Positions 18,809-28,345 are shown, counted from the stretch's first letter. The stretch is 64,000 nucleotides of DNA from Lachnospiraceae bacterium AC3007 (GCA_000621405.1 JHYK01000005.1:1-64000); one strand, 5' to 3'. Translations and numbers: made by a program. Notes: generated from the letters alone by a model not told the origin.

Positions 18809-19032
18809 AGGGATATAGTATATTTTCTTCTTCTTGTTTTTGGGGATTCTGTAAAAGTACTCTTAAGCCCTGATATTACTGGATTCTTTTAAAACGAATT
18901 ATTTTGAATTATATTGGATTTTTTGCTTTTATTTCGTTTTTGGGAAGGATTTGGGACAAATCTGGGAGCTTTTTGGGGAATTAAATCTTATTGACGCTTC
19001 ACCTGTCAACTAAGCAAAGGAGGAGCGAATCT
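18809..19032 (+). other. AT-rich leader between terminal repeat and tnsA
   Basis: These 224 bases hold no gene. They are AT-rich with T-tracts, then AAAGGAGGAG just before tnsA. No convincing -35/-10 pair was found, so the tns promoter remains unassigned. Confidence 0.5.
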
Positions 19033-19380
19033 ATGCGAAAGAAGAACTACAAGGGACGAGTCACTAAGAGGTACTTACCAAAATGTAATGACATCTGTAG
19101 AACCTATGATCCTATCATGACTGCTTATGCAGATCTTGTCTCAAAGATGGAAGAAGTAGAAGAATTCAGATGTAATGTTTATCTGGAAGGTCTTACAGAA
19201 GGAGATTATACTACTGACTTTCTTGTCAAAATGAAAGACGGAACCTTCATGGTACGAGAATGTGTCTATCGAAGTCGTATCACGAAACCAATGCATTATA
19301 AACTGCTGGAGCTTTCAAGGAGCTATTGGTTACATCGTGGAATCGTAGACTGGGGGTGTGTGATCAATGAAAAGAAATGA
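19033..19380 (+). CDS. tnsA: TnsA-like endonuclease, short form
   Basis: The 115-residue protein lies directly upstream of tnsB and is co-translated with it, the position of tnsA. The core Y-T-T-D-F-L-V-K-x-K-D-G-x-F-M-V-R-E-C fits the nuclease fold strand pattern with the metal-binding Asp62 and Glu76. The usual lysine two residues after the glutamate is Val78, so catalysis is doubtful unless a nearby basic residue substitutes. It is much shorter than Tn7 TnsA (273 residues), lacking the C-terminal TnsC-binding part. AGGAGG at 19018-19023 sets the start. In Tn7, TnsA cuts the 5' strands for cut-and-paste movement. Identification rests on position plus this weak motif. Confidence 0.7.
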   Translation: MRKKNYKGRVTKRYLPKCNDICRTYDPIMTAYADLVSKMEEVEEFRCNVYLEGLTEGDYTTDFLVKMKDGTFMVRECVYRSRITKPMHYKLLELSRSYWLHRGIVDWGCVINEKK

Positions 19381-21193
19381 GATCTACACCCATGAGGATC
19401 AGATTTATAGAATTCTGATCGTAAAAGAAGATAATTGCCTTGTCATTGACTGCAAGAATAATACAATGCCCGTCTGGAAGCCTGTAACGACTTTTTGGGA
19501 CGCCTCTATCATGACAGATGAGGATTTATATACCCTCTTGGATTTTAAGCCTGTAGAAGACGATATGGTGCCTCCAGAACGAAAGAAGGTCATGCATGAA
19601 CGTTATACCATGATCGCACCAGTCTTATCGTTCATTGGGGATGAGAACACAAGAAGTTACGTTATAAATATTATTGCTACTGAGAATAATATCTCCAAGC
19701 AGAGTATCAGGAGCTTCTTGAAGAAGTATCTGGTGATCCAGAATATCCAAGTGCTGCTTCCAAAAGAGCGGGAGTATGATACTGCACTGACCAAAGATCA
19801 GAAGAATATGCGTTGGTCACTCAACAAATTCTTCTATAATTTTGAGAAAAATTCGCTTCGTACAGCATATGTGAAGATGCTGAAGGAGAAATACTGTGAT
19901 GAAGCTGGTCAGCTTATGGATACTTACCCCAGCTTTTATCAATATCGCTATTTCTATCGTAAGACACGTAAACTGGAAAATTATTATATCTCACGTAACG
20001 GTCTGACAAATTATCAGCGTAATGACCGTCCCTGTGTTGGAGATAACGTGCGTGTATATGCATCAGCACCTGGGCTTGGAATGGTTGATGCTACAGTCTG
20101 CGATATTTATCTCGTAAATGAATCTGGTCAAGTAGTAGGAAGACCTATTCTTACAGCTTGTGTGGATGCTTATTCTGGTATCTGTATGGGTTATTCTCTT
20201 GGATGGGAAGGTGGAGTCTATTCGATCAGAGATATGACTTTGAATATCATCGAAGATAAGGAGAAGCTCTGTCTAAAGCATGGGATCCATATTGATGAAG
20301 CAGCATGGCCTGTTAATAAGCTGCCTGGAAGGATCATATCAGATCAAGGAAGTGAATATATCGGCTATACCTTTGAACAGATCGCTGAACTGGGTGTAAC
20401 ATTAGAAAATTTACCACCCTACCGCCCTGATCTCAAAGGACCGATTGAAAAGTTTTTTGATGTGATCCAGAACCTATACAAGAAGAACCTTAAAGGTAAA
20501 GGAGTCATTGAACCAGACTTCCAAGAGCGTGGTGCTCATGATTATCGCAAGGACGCCTGTATAACCATGCAGAACTTCGAGAAGATCATATTACGGTGCA
20601 TCATCTACTATAACACTGCGAATATACTAGAAGATTACCCTTTTACAGAAGATATGCTGGAGAAGGACATAAAACCATATTCTAATGCTTTGTGGGATTA
20701 TGGCTGTTCTCTGTCTGGAACCAATCTGATCAGTACGAGCAAGGAGCGGTTGACACTTTGTTTGTTGCCTAGAACGCTGGGAACATATACGAGATTCGGA
20801 TTATCCGTCAATAAACTGCACTATAAAAATGAAGCATTTAAGGAAAAGTATCTGACTGGTGGAGAGACTATCGTGGCCTACGATCCTGATAATTCCAGTT
20901 TTGTCTGGGTGATCGAAAAAGGAGAATACATCAGATTCGATCTGATCGAAAGTCGCTTTAAAGATAAATCTGTGCGTGATGTGCACGATGTGCAGGAGCT
21001 TTCAAAGAGAATTATCAGAGAAGAGAATCATAATAATCTGCAAGCAGAGGTTAGTCTGGCTACTCATATCCAAGATATCGTAGATACTACAGCTATAACT
21101 ATTGATAGCGGTATCAAAGGAATAAAGGATACCAGAAGGACGGAAACCATCAAGGAACATAGAATCCATACGAAGGAGGCTGGTCTTATATGA
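19367..21193 (+). CDS. tnsB: TnsB-like DDE transposase
   Basis: This is a retroviral-integrase-fold transposase of 608 residues that binds the transposon ends and joins them to target DNA. The DDE triad is visible: D241 (M-V-D-A-T-V-C-D), D326 (I-S-D-Q-G-S-E-Y) and E361 (L-K-G-P-I-E-K-F-F). The I-G/V-G-R-P-I-L-T motif between the first two residues is typical of TnsB/TniA. N-terminal helical DNA-binding domains precede the core, and a beta-barrel C-terminal domain follows from about residue 450. It overlaps tnsA by 14 bases and tnsC by 4 bases. Confidence 0.93.
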   Translation: MKRNEIYTHEDQIYRILIVKEDNCLVIDCKNNTMPVWKPVTTFWDASIMTDEDLYTLLDFKPVEDDMVPPERKKVMHERYTMIAPVLSFIGDENTRSYVINIIATENNISKQSIRSFLKKYLVIQNIQVLLPKEREYDTALTKDQKNMRWSLNKFFYNFEKNSLRTAYVKMLKEKYCDEAGQLMDTYPSFYQYRYFYRKTRKLENYYISRNGLTNYQRNDRPCVGDNVRVYASAPGLGMVDATVCDIYLVNESGQVVGRPILTACVDAYSGICMGYSLGWEGGVYSIRDMTLNIIEDKEKLCLKHGIHIDEAAWPVNKLPGRIISDQGSEYIGYTFEQIAELGVTLENLPPYRPDLKGPIEKFFDVIQNLYKKNLKGKGVIEPDFQERGAHDYRKDACITMQNFEKIILRCIIYYNTANILEDYPFTEDMLEKDIKPYSNALWDYGCSLSGTNLISTSKERLTLCLLPRTLGTYTRFGLSVNKLHYKNEAFKEKYLTGGETIVAYDPDNSSFVWVIEKGEYIRFDLIESRFKDKSVRDVHDVQELSKRIIREENHNNLQAEVSLATHIQDIVDTTAITIDSGIKGIKDTRRTETIKEHRIHTKEAGLI

Positions 21194-22422
21194 GTGACAT
21201 CGCATATGAAAAACTACTGCCGTCCTTAATGTCAGGACAGACGCTGATTGACAGGATCAGCAATTATCCTGACTATGATGGAAATATCAGAGATGCTGAG
21301 CAATATGTGCGGTTGGACGGTCTTGCTGACATATACAGAGTATATTATCCGTTTCCTATGTCGGTTGAGATTTATAGCAGGCTGTATCTTTCGACAACGC
21401 TCTCCTTAAAGAAAAAGAATACAAAGCTCGCAATACAGCAGAAAAACGATACCTACAGATCCATGATCGGTGATAGACAGTACCATGGCATTATAGGTGG
21501 AGCTGACAGCTTAACCATAGTCGGTACATCTGGTATCGGTAAGACATCAGCAATACAGACAGCATTAAATCTTATATCTGGTGGACAGATCATAGAGATA
21601 GAGGATCCTTTTGTGAAGATCATCCCCTGTCTGCAAGTGCAATGTCCGTATGATGCATCCCCGAAGGGATTATTGCTAGAAATACTGCGTAATGTTGATA
21701 AAGCCATTGGTACCAAATATCATGAACGGTCACGAAAAGACTCTGATACTACAGACGTCCTTATCGGAACTGTAAGCCAGGTATGCCTTAATCATGTCGG
21801 ACTACTCGTTATAGACGAGATCCAGAATGTATGGGGTAGGAAAAGCGGTACTGCTCTGATGTCGATGATTATACAGCTGATCAATTCCTCTGGAATCAGT
21901 ATCGCCATGGTAGGAACAGAAGAATGCATACCCTTCTTTGAAGGAGCTGCCCAGCTTGCAAGACGATCACAAGGATTAAAATATAATGTTTTACCATATG
22001 ATTCCTATTATGAAGACTTCTGTAGAAGCATATGGCATTACCAGTATGTGAAGGAGTACACGCCTATTGATGCTGGTATTATGGACTGGCTGTACGAACA
22101 TAGCGGCGGCATCATTGCAAACGTGGTATCTTTGCTGCATGACGCCCAAGAGATAGCTATTCTTGATGGTTATGACAAACTTGATCTGATCTCCTTAAAT
22201 ACGGCGTATAAAAACAGAATGTCCTTCATGCATAAGTTTATAGGTACCTCTGAACCAATATCACATCCAAGGGAGAATAAGAAAAACGAACCCTTTGAGG
22301 AGAAAGAACTGGAAGAATATCGGTCTATCCTTGATATGGTCGAAACCGCCAAGAACAGAAGTGTTGATGTACTGGATTATCTCATGAGCCATATTCATAT
22401 TGAGGAGGTTTCTGTCGAATGA
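21190..22422 (+). CDS. tnsC: TnsC-like AAA+ ATPase
   Basis: This is the regulator of transposition that links target selection to the transposase. Walker A is G-T-S-G-I-G-K-T-S (112-120) and Walker B is L-L-V-I-D-E (205-210). A sensor-like V-G-T-E-E segment follows near residue 243. The protein belongs to the TniB/TnsC family; length 410. It overlaps tnsB and the tniQ gene by 4 bases, so all four proteins are translationally coupled. Confidence 0.92.
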   Translation: MSDIAYEKLLPSLMSGQTLIDRISNYPDYDGNIRDAEQYVRLDGLADIYRVYYPFPMSVEIYSRLYLSTTLSLKKKNTKLAIQQKNDTYRSMIGDRQYHGIIGGADSLTIVGTSGIGKTSAIQTALNLISGGQIIEIEDPFVKIIPCLQVQCPYDASPKGLLLEILRNVDKAIGTKYHERSRKDSDTTDVLIGTVSQVCLNHVGLLVIDEIQNVWGRKSGTALMSMIIQLINSSGISIAMVGTEECIPFFEGAAQLARRSQGLKYNVLPYDSYYEDFCRSIWHYQYVKEYTPIDAGIMDWLYEHSGGIIANVVSLLHDAQEIAILDGYDKLDLISLNTAYKNRMSFMHKFIGTSEPISHPRENKKNEPFEEKELEEYRSILDMVETAKNRSVDVLDYLMSHIHIEEVSVE

Positions 22423-23810
22423 TCGGTTACTTTCCAGAATTATATGAAGATGAACTTGTTTACAGCTGGATTGCTCGTTATCTCGTGCATTCTGGTTACA
22501 CTTCTGCTGCGGATGCTTATCAAGATTTATATTTCAATAAGAATCTCAGACCCTCTGTGGAGCTCATGAATAATCTGATCGATGACGCTAAATCAGTCAT
22601 GACAAAGTATATGTCCATGGAGGATCTGATCTATAACCATACCCTATTTCCAGAGTATGGACGTTTCATAGATTCTACGAAACGTGAGAGACTTGTATCA
22701 GAGGCTGACTTTTCAAGAGGGAACTGGATCAACAGTCTTATGATACCAGTAGCAACAGGAGAACGATATCTAAAGTACTGTCCGTTATGTGCGAAAGAGG
22801 ATCGTGATAACCATGGTGAAGTATATTGGCATCGAATGCACCAGATTAAAGGTATTAAGATCTGTACAAAGCATAAGGTCTATTTGCAGGATAGTGATGT
22901 TTTGATCAACAGGAACCTTACCAGACTCAAGGCGGCTGAGATAGTCATTAACCGGATGACTGTCATAACGAAATGCGAAGATGAGATTATTATGAAACTG
23001 GCGTCTTACATGGCTTCTGTATTTGACTCTTCAAAATATAGCCATGATCATATTGGAAAATACCTTAACAGACATATCCCTTCCAAGTATGTTCATGATA
23101 ATGGGAACCGTAAGGCGTATGAACTTTATGAAGACTATACTGCCTTTTATCGTAGTCTGACAGCGGAAGAGCTTATGAGTATCAACACTATGAGTAGAAT
23201 CCTGAGAGGACATAGCGGTACATTCGGTAATATCTGTCAGCTGGGATTATTATTTGGTGTTGATCCATCAGACCTTTTGAATAAAGGTGATGAAGCCATA
23301 GACGATGATATTTTTATAAGAGTATCAGAATTAACGGGAGAGCCTCTGGAGCGTGTGCAGTTCATAGGAGAAGCCATTATTGATGAACTTAAGAAGGACA
23401 GTGTGATATTCATAAAAGAAAAACGCCATGAGGATAATATCGACAAAGAAGATCTTGCCCTGTTACCATCTGTGGAAGCCACTGTAAAGAAAATATATGG
23501 AGAAGGTGATGATCGTCCTCGTAAGATCTCTTTAAACGCTATCAGCAAGCCTCTGCATGTAGATATCCATAAACTAAAGAAGATGGAACGGTGCATGGCT
23601 GTGATAAACCAGTATTATGAGTCTCAGGAAGAATACTGGGCTAGGGAGATAGTCTGGGCGGTAAAGATGATCGAGAAGAACGGTGAGCCTCTTAACGAGA
23701 GGCATATTCGGAACCTGACAAATTTACGGCATGATAATATAGTGGATTCCTTGGATATTGTAAGAGATATCGATGCGGCACTTTATAGTACGCTAAAAAC
23801 AATAAAATGA
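22419..23810 (+). CDS. tniQ: TniQ/TnsD-like target-selection protein
   Basis: The N-terminal TniQ domain has the family start (G-Y-F-P-E-L-Y-E-D-E-L-V-Y-S-W-I-A-R-Y) and a zinc knuckle Cys121, Cys124, Cys149 and His152. The remaining 300 residues resemble the DNA-reading part of TnsD-type proteins. At 463 residues it is closer to TnsD (about 500) than to the short TniQ of CRISPR-associated elements. TnsD proteins bind a specific chromosomal gene end and direct insertion beside it. The neighbouring target here is the 3' end of guaA, so this protein is the likely reader of that site. No second TniQ or Cas gene is present. Confidence 0.88.
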   Translation: MIGYFPELYEDELVYSWIARYLVHSGYTSAADAYQDLYFNKNLRPSVELMNNLIDDAKSVMTKYMSMEDLIYNHTLFPEYGRFIDSTKRERLVSEADFSRGNWINSLMIPVATGERYLKYCPLCAKEDRDNHGEVYWHRMHQIKGIKICTKHKVYLQDSDVLINRNLTRLKAAEIVINRMTVITKCEDEIIMKLASYMASVFDSSKYSHDHIGKYLNRHIPSKYVHDNGNRKAYELYEDYTAFYRSLTAEELMSINTMSRILRGHSGTFGNICQLGLLFGVDPSDLLNKGDEAIDDDIFIRVSELTGEPLERVQFIGEAIIDELKKDSVIFIKEKRHEDNIDKEDLALLPSVEATVKKIYGEGDDRPRKISLNAISKPLHVDIHKLKKMERCMAVINQYYESQEEYWAREIVWAVKMIEKNGEPLNERHIRNLTNLRHDNIVDSLDIVRDIDAALYSTLKTIK

Positions 23811-23850
23811 AAAAGAGCCATTGATGCTAGCGATACAACGGCTCTTTATA
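23810..23850 (+). terminator. Terminator after the tns operon
   Basis: AAAGAGCC and GGCTCTTT form a stem, extended by TTG/CAA after one mismatch, between tniQ and the convergent small gene. An A-tract precedes it, so it may act in both directions. Confidence 0.75.
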
Positions 23851-23863
23851 GCGAGTGTGAATA

Positions 23864-24148
23864 TTATTGAAAGGTCACAGGTTTAGGTTCACATATTTCA
23901 AGTAGTGTATGTCGGTCTGTATGCCAATATATGATGCCTGCACATATATATATATCCTTATAAAGCATTTTCATACGACCTTCATAATTTCCAATTCGAT
24001 CAATTATTTCTTCGTCCATTATTTCGGCTAGTAATTCTTTTTCGAAGACATTTAGATTTTGAATTTTATTAGCGTGCAATAGGATTCTACTAAGCCTTTT
24101 CTTTAATGTTTGTATGTTGTTTTTTTGAGCTGATGTTAATTGAGCCAT
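23864..24148 (-). CDS. Small hypothetical protein
   Basis: The 94-residue protein has no recognised family. It is mostly helical and basic at the N-terminus (Q-K-N-N-I-Q-T-L-K-K-R-L-S-R), with a hydrophobic C-terminal part. A strong AAAGGAGGTGA ribosome site supports translation. It is the last gene of a short minus-strand group with the primase and an HTH protein. Confidence 0.6.
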   Translation of the reverse strand: MAQLTSAQKNNIQTLKKRLSRILLHANKIQNLNVFEKELLAEIMDEEIIDRIGNYEGRMKMLYKDIYICAGIIYWHTDRHTLLEICEPKPVTFQ

Positions 24149-24231
24149 AAAATCACCTCCTTTATAAATGGGAGGGCTTGTGTTATAATCTGATTGTTCA
24201 GAACAGTTATGAACACAAGCCCATAAACATA

Positions 24232-25935
24232 TTAAAATGGTGCGTGGTCAGGACCTGTAAGAGAGCGATTCTCAAAATCATTTGGGGTGATTTGAGGATC
24301 GTTTTTTTGTGTGTTTACATAGGGCTGGTATGTTGATTCTGGTGAATCAAAACCAAAGTTACCCATGAGAGAATTGAATACATCCCCCATACCACTATTG
24401 TTATAGTCGTCGTTGAATGGAACAGGAGTAGTACTTACAGCATTATTCGGCGGTGTAGATGGTTCAACCGTTTTGTATCTATAGTTAACTAGAACATTTC
24501 GATGAGTTTTACCATTTATCGTAGCACTTGAAGCATAAATTCCCTTTGCACGCATGAAGCTGTTAATATCGTGCTTATCGGCAATCACAAAATCATTTTC
24601 CGTACACCATGCAACATACAGCGGATAAAATTCTGCAAGAGTGATCTTATTGCCTTCGCACCGTTCAAAGGTCGAGTCGAAGAAAAGATCGAACACCTGA
24701 CCACTTGTCTGATACTCTGCTGTAGCCTCTTTAACAATTTGCGGTTCATTTAATCCAGTTTTCTTATACTGAGACCATCCGCCTAAAGCATTAACAAAAA
24801 GAGCATTCAGAACCTCTGGCATCTTAAGCTGCTCCTTAAGGTTTTTGTTCTGTTCGTCCTCACTAAAATGCTTTAAGAACGGAACGATTCTGATCCTGTT
24901 ACTTCTAAGGATTGAATCATCTGAAATAGATGGTCGATGATTCGTTCCTATAAAGATCTTGAATGTAGGGGTGTACTCAATATCGTTAGATCTGAGCATT
25001 CTTGCTGTGATTCTGTCTCCGCCTGTTAATGCTTTCACTTTTGCTTCGTCCAAGGTGAAATCCTTTGCTGGCTCGCTTGCAACAACGAATCTTGCACCTT
25101 TTAGTCTGGCGATATCGCTTGATGGAGAACTGCCGTTATAGTATTTTTTCTTAGCCAGCGAAGATATATCACAGTTCAGTGCATATCCAGAAGTTCCGCC
25201 AAGCATATAGGCAAAGGTATTCATAAGCGTGCTCTTACCGTTTCGAGTCGTTTCTCCAAGGAAAATCCAGAATGCTTCTGGTGAGATCTCGCCTGATAAA
25301 CACAGCCCTAATACTCTGTAGATATACTGAATAAGATCTTGATCACCAGAGAAGGTACTGTTCATAAAGTTATCGAGGATATTGCTTTGTGCCCCTGGAG
25401 AGTATTCTGCGTTTGCAATTTTGGTTAGCATATCCTTGTATGAATGTGGTCGAAGCACCATATTTCTCAGATCATATGTACCGTTTTGAAGGTTGATCAG
25501 ATAAATGTCCTTATCCATGTCTTCATCAGAAGCGGTATTCTTGTCGATAGAGTCTTTGATCAAGGAGTTTCTTGTAGAGGCATTTCCAAGATCATAAGCA
25601 ATCTGATAAAAATGATCTTCATGGTCATTGGTAACATCCATAGCGTAACGAAGAAACTCATAAGCAAATTTATTAGTCACTTGCCGTATCTTTACACCGC
25701 TCGCATCGACTGTCCAGGTTTTACCGTTATAGAACATCCATCGTTTGTAAGTGGTGTTATAGCAGCAGTACGGCTTGGTTACTTTGGAGAAGATTATAGA
25801 TAATTCTCGCTCGCTTAAATCCAGATACTTTTCTGGACTAAGGAGCTTTAGCTTATCGTAGATTCCTCCAGCAGCATCCAATTCTTCCTGAGTAGGTGGT
25901 GGCACTTGAGGTGCCTGATTAGTATTAGGTAACAT
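24232..25935 (-). CDS. P4-type primase/SF3 helicase (phage/plasmid replication)
   Basis: This is a DNA replication helicase of the D5/P4 alpha C-terminal type, 567 residues. A D5_N domain (L-I-N-L-Q-N-G-T-Y-D-L) precedes the SF3 ATPase with Walker A G-E-T-T-R-N-G-K-S-T near 227-236, a Walker B-like A-R-F-V-V-A-S-E and the I-G-T-N-H-R-P sensor motif. An archaeal-type primase module is not obvious at the N-terminus. AAAGGAGG before the ATG at 25935 marks the start, 11 codons inside the longest frame. Such genes drive replication of phage satellites and plasmids. Its presence suggests the cargo captured a plasmid- or satellite-like replicon. Confidence 0.85.
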   Translation of the reverse strand: MLPNTNQAPQVPPPTQEELDAAGGIYDKLKLLSPEKYLDLSERELSIIFSKVTKPYCCYNTTYKRWMFYNGKTWTVDASGVKIRQVTNKFAYEFLRYAMDVTNDHEDHFYQIAYDLGNASTRNSLIKDSIDKNTASDEDMDKDIYLINLQNGTYDLRNMVLRPHSYKDMLTKIANAEYSPGAQSNILDNFMNSTFSGDQDLIQYIYRVLGLCLSGEISPEAFWIFLGETTRNGKSTLMNTFAYMLGGTSGYALNCDISSLAKKKYYNGSSPSSDIARLKGARFVVASEPAKDFTLDEAKVKALTGGDRITARMLRSNDIEYTPTFKIFIGTNHRPSISDDSILRSNRIRIVPFLKHFSEDEQNKNLKEQLKMPEVLNALFVNALGGWSQYKKTGLNEPQIVKEATAEYQTSGQVFDLFFDSTFERCEGNKITLAEFYPLYVAWCTENDFVIADKHDINSFMRAKGIYASSATINGKTHRNVLVNYRYKTVEPSTPPNNAVSTTPVPFNDDYNNSGMGDVFNSLMGNFGFDSPESTYQPYVNTQKNDPQITPNDFENRSLTGPDHAPF

Positions 25936-26004
25936 TTTATTTTTCCTCCTTTGCGATTTTGTATTCATTATTCAATTGTCAAAGTACGTTTGGTAAATAT
26001 ATGA

Positions 26005-26211
26005 CTATGCCTGTTTTGATATGGCGTTATCAATGACTTGCTTGTCATATAGGGTTCTTCGCCCGATTTTTCGCTTTGCCCCGATCTCTTCCAAATATGA
26101 AAGAGCTGTTGATCTTCCTACTCCAAGGTATACGGTGGCTTCGGTAATAGACAGAAGACGCTTGGAAGCGGATTCATGCGGAGCAGAAATTGGTTCTTTT
26201 CTCACTACCAT
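26005..26211 (-). CDS. Small helix-turn-helix protein (excisionase-like)
   Basis: The 68-residue protein has a MerR/Xis-type winged helix: L-L-S-I-T-E-A-T-V-Y-L-G-V-G-R-S-T-A-L-S-Y-L is given here as its recognition region. A basic wing (K-R-K-I-G-R-R-T-L-Y) follows. AAAGGAGGAAAC precedes the start. It lies just upstream of the primase gene and could be a replication regulator or a directionality factor. Confidence 0.75.
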   Translation of the reverse strand: MVVRKEPISAPHESASKRLLSITEATVYLGVGRSTALSYLEEIGAKRKIGRRTLYDKQVIDNAISKQA

Positions 26212-26363
26212 CTTGTTTCCTCCTTTAAAATATGATAGATTTTCTAATGATCAAATAATGATATTTGACTTTTAGACAAGCCAATCTTAACAAAAGAAAA
26301 ATGGAAAGTCGTTACAAAAATCGAATAATCAAATATTGAATAATTGGTTTTTGGAATAATTGT

Positions 26364-27293
26364 ATGAAGATAATAGATAACGGAAAAGAATATATTTATA
26401 TGACGCTTTCTGGCGAAGAGAAACATTTAGAATATGGTTCTATTTTGATCAGAATGGGAGCATTTTTGAAGAATACCAATTTTCACGCTCTATATTTGGG
26501 GACAAAGAAGCCAGAGTATAGGCCTGGTCAAGTAGACGATAGAACAGCAAATATATTTATAGAAGCCATGATAAAGTCTACGCTTGCTAACTCATCAAAA
26601 GAAAATGATAAAAGGATGCTTGAAATCTTATATGATGAAGAAGCCACTCCTCAGAGAGAGTTAATAACAGAAGTTGTAAAACATGAGTTGATGATGGCTG
26701 AATACCAGAATGGTTACGAAATTATCCATGATAAGAAGATTTCGGAAGAATTTGAGAAGATTCTCATGGGAGAAATAGATGCTGATATCATAAAAAAACT
26801 CCTTGGCTTAGGGAAAATCACTTATACATCGACATATGATGGTATGTCAGTTTTTAGAGAAATTGAACTAACATCCATAGGACAGATCATATCTTTAGAG
26901 ATAGAAAACATTGTTTCAAGAAAAAATCCTGATGTGATTTATAGAAGATGCATTCAGTGTGGAAATATATTTGTTACTTGTGGTCATGCTGGAAATCAAG
27001 ATAGGCTCTGTAACTACAAGTATAAAAGTGGATTATGTAAGGAAAGGCGACAGAAGGAACTGAACGCGAAGAGAGATCCCTGTGAAGTGATTGACAATAG
27101 GATCTTTGGATCTATGTATAAGAGAAAGGACAGACCCAAAGATGAAAGAGACATTGAGGAATTTCGTTCATGGAAAAAAGAATATCTGGCATTCATGGAT
27201 CCGTATAAGCATAGTATTAGTGATGAAGAATATGATGAGTTGGCAACTAAAACATGGAAGACCATTCTGAAGAGAATAAACGGGAAAGAATGA
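26364..27293 (+). CDS. Hypothetical protein with C-terminal Cys cluster (DUF6076-like)
   Basis: This 309-residue protein has a variable N-terminal half and a C-terminal cysteine cluster (C-I-Q-C-G, then C-G-H, L-C-N and L-C-K) that looks like a zinc finger, followed by a basic segment. The arrangement recalls DUF6076 proteins found in mobile elements of Clostridia, but this is tentative. No strong ribosome site is seen. Function unknown; nucleic-acid binding is plausible. Confidence 0.6.
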   Translation: MKIIDNGKEYIYMTLSGEEKHLEYGSILIRMGAFLKNTNFHALYLGTKKPEYRPGQVDDRTANIFIEAMIKSTLANSSKENDKRMLEILYDEEATPQRELITEVVKHELMMAEYQNGYEIIHDKKISEEFEKILMGEIDADIIKKLLGLGKITYTSTYDGMSVFREIELTSIGQIISLEIENIVSRKNPDVIYRRCIQCGNIFVTCGHAGNQDRLCNYKYKSGLCKERRQKELNAKRDPCEVIDNRIFGSMYKRKDRPKDERDIEEFRSWKKEYLAFMDPYKHSISDEEYDELATKTWKTILKRINGKE

Positions 27294-27295
27294 TC

Positions 27296-27368
27296 TGTGC
27301 ATCTGTGCAAGGGTAAGTATATATTTCTTTTTGAAAAAACTAATTAAGACGGTCGTGCACAAGTGCAC
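27296..27368 (+). repeat. Tandem TGCACA-type repeats upstream of the RM operon
   Basis: TGTGCA occurs at 27296-27301 and 27304-27309, and GTGCAC at 27355-27360 and 27363-27368. Both pairs have an 8-base period. The same motif appears before the DUF5688 and fluC genes. They may be operators or iteron-like sites. Confidence 0.55.
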
Positions 27369-27457
27369 AGATTTATATTTTTTCTTTACATTATTCAGAT
27401 AAATGAATATAATGGATTGTGGATAATTGTATTGTTTTTCTTATAAGAGGAAACCAA

Positions 27458-27652
27458 ATGGAATATTTAACATCACCAGAAATGTCAGAAAAATGGAGTA
27501 TATCCTCAAGGAGAATTAGTCTGTTATGTGCTGAAGGTCGTATAGACGGAGCAATTAAAAAAGGTAAAACTTGGTTAATCCCGTCTGATAGTACTAAGCC
27601 TGCTGATGCTCGCTTCAAGGATAATAAAAAGAATTGCGTAGGCATAGGATAA
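27458..27652 (+). CDS. Small helix-turn-helix protein of the RM island
   Basis: The 64-residue protein has a MerR-like fold: L-T-S-P-E-M-S-E-K-W-S-I-S-S-R-R-I opens the helix-turn-helix, followed by an I-K-K-G-K-T-W-L-I-P wing. It is first in an operon with the glycosylase and the restriction endonuclease (3 bases to the next gene), so it could act as the controller protein. GAGGA precedes the ATG. Confidence 0.75.
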   Translation: MEYLTSPEMSEKWSISSRRISLLCAEGRIDGAIKKGKTWLIPSDSTKPADARFKDNKKNCVGIG

Positions 27653-27655
27653 TAT

Positions 27656-28306
27656 ATGGCAAACATTATCAGCTTAGATAAGGATTCTCCAGCGATTCAA
27701 TATCTTTGCAAAAAGGATAAAAGGCTAGCTAAAGTAATTCAGATGGTTGGCCCTATAACATATAAAACATATGATGAGGATCCGTATAGTTTTCTTGTTC
27801 ATGAGATCATAGAGCAAATGCTTTCTATTAAGGCTGGAGCTAAAATATTCAGTAGGCTAGAAGAACTCTGTGATGGTAGTATTACACCAGAAAATGTGCA
27901 TAGTAAAACTATTGAACAATTAAAGTCAACGGGAACCTCTCAAAACAAAGCAACATATATAATGTCGTTAACAGATAGCATACTTAATAAGTCGCTATCA
28001 TTGAAAGAGCTTAATGACTGTTCGGATGATGATGTAGTTAAAAAATTGACACATATTAAAGGCATAGGTAATTGGACAGCAAAGATGTACTTGATATTTG
28101 TCTTAGACAGACAGGATGTATTACCAGTGGAAGATGTAGCCTTTTTACAAAGTTATAAGTGGTTATATAAAACCGATGATACGACTGTAGCGAGTGTTTA
28201 TAAGCGATGTAAAAAATGGAAACCATATTCATCTATTGCTGCTAGATATTTATATCGAGTCTTGGATACAGGTTTAATAAAAAACGAGTTTCATCTACAT
28301 AAATAA
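27656..28306 (+). CDS. AlkA-like HhH-GPD DNA glycosylase
   Basis: The protein removes damaged or modified bases by breaking the N-glycosidic bond. Its helix-hairpin-helix is L-T-H-I-K-G-I-G-N-W-T-A-K (131-143), followed by the catalytic aspartate D160 in L-P-V-E-D-V-A-F. No iron-sulfur cysteines are present, so it belongs to the AlkA rather than the MutY/Nth branch. At 216 residues it is short for AlkA. It lies between a regulator and a restriction enzyme gene, which suggests a job linked to base modification or repair in the RM system; the substrate is not known. Confidence 0.85.
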   Translation: MANIISLDKDSPAIQYLCKKDKRLAKVIQMVGPITYKTYDEDPYSFLVHEIIEQMLSIKAGAKIFSRLEELCDGSITPENVHSKTIEQLKSTGTSQNKATYIMSLTDSILNKSLSLKELNDCSDDDVVKKLTHIKGIGNWTAKMYLIFVLDRQDVLPVEDVAFLQSYKWLYKTDDTTVASVYKRCKKWKPYSSIAARYLYRVLDTGLIKNEFHLHK

Positions 28307-28345
28307 ACATTGGTGTAGAAGATATACAGAAAAGAGGAATAAAGC

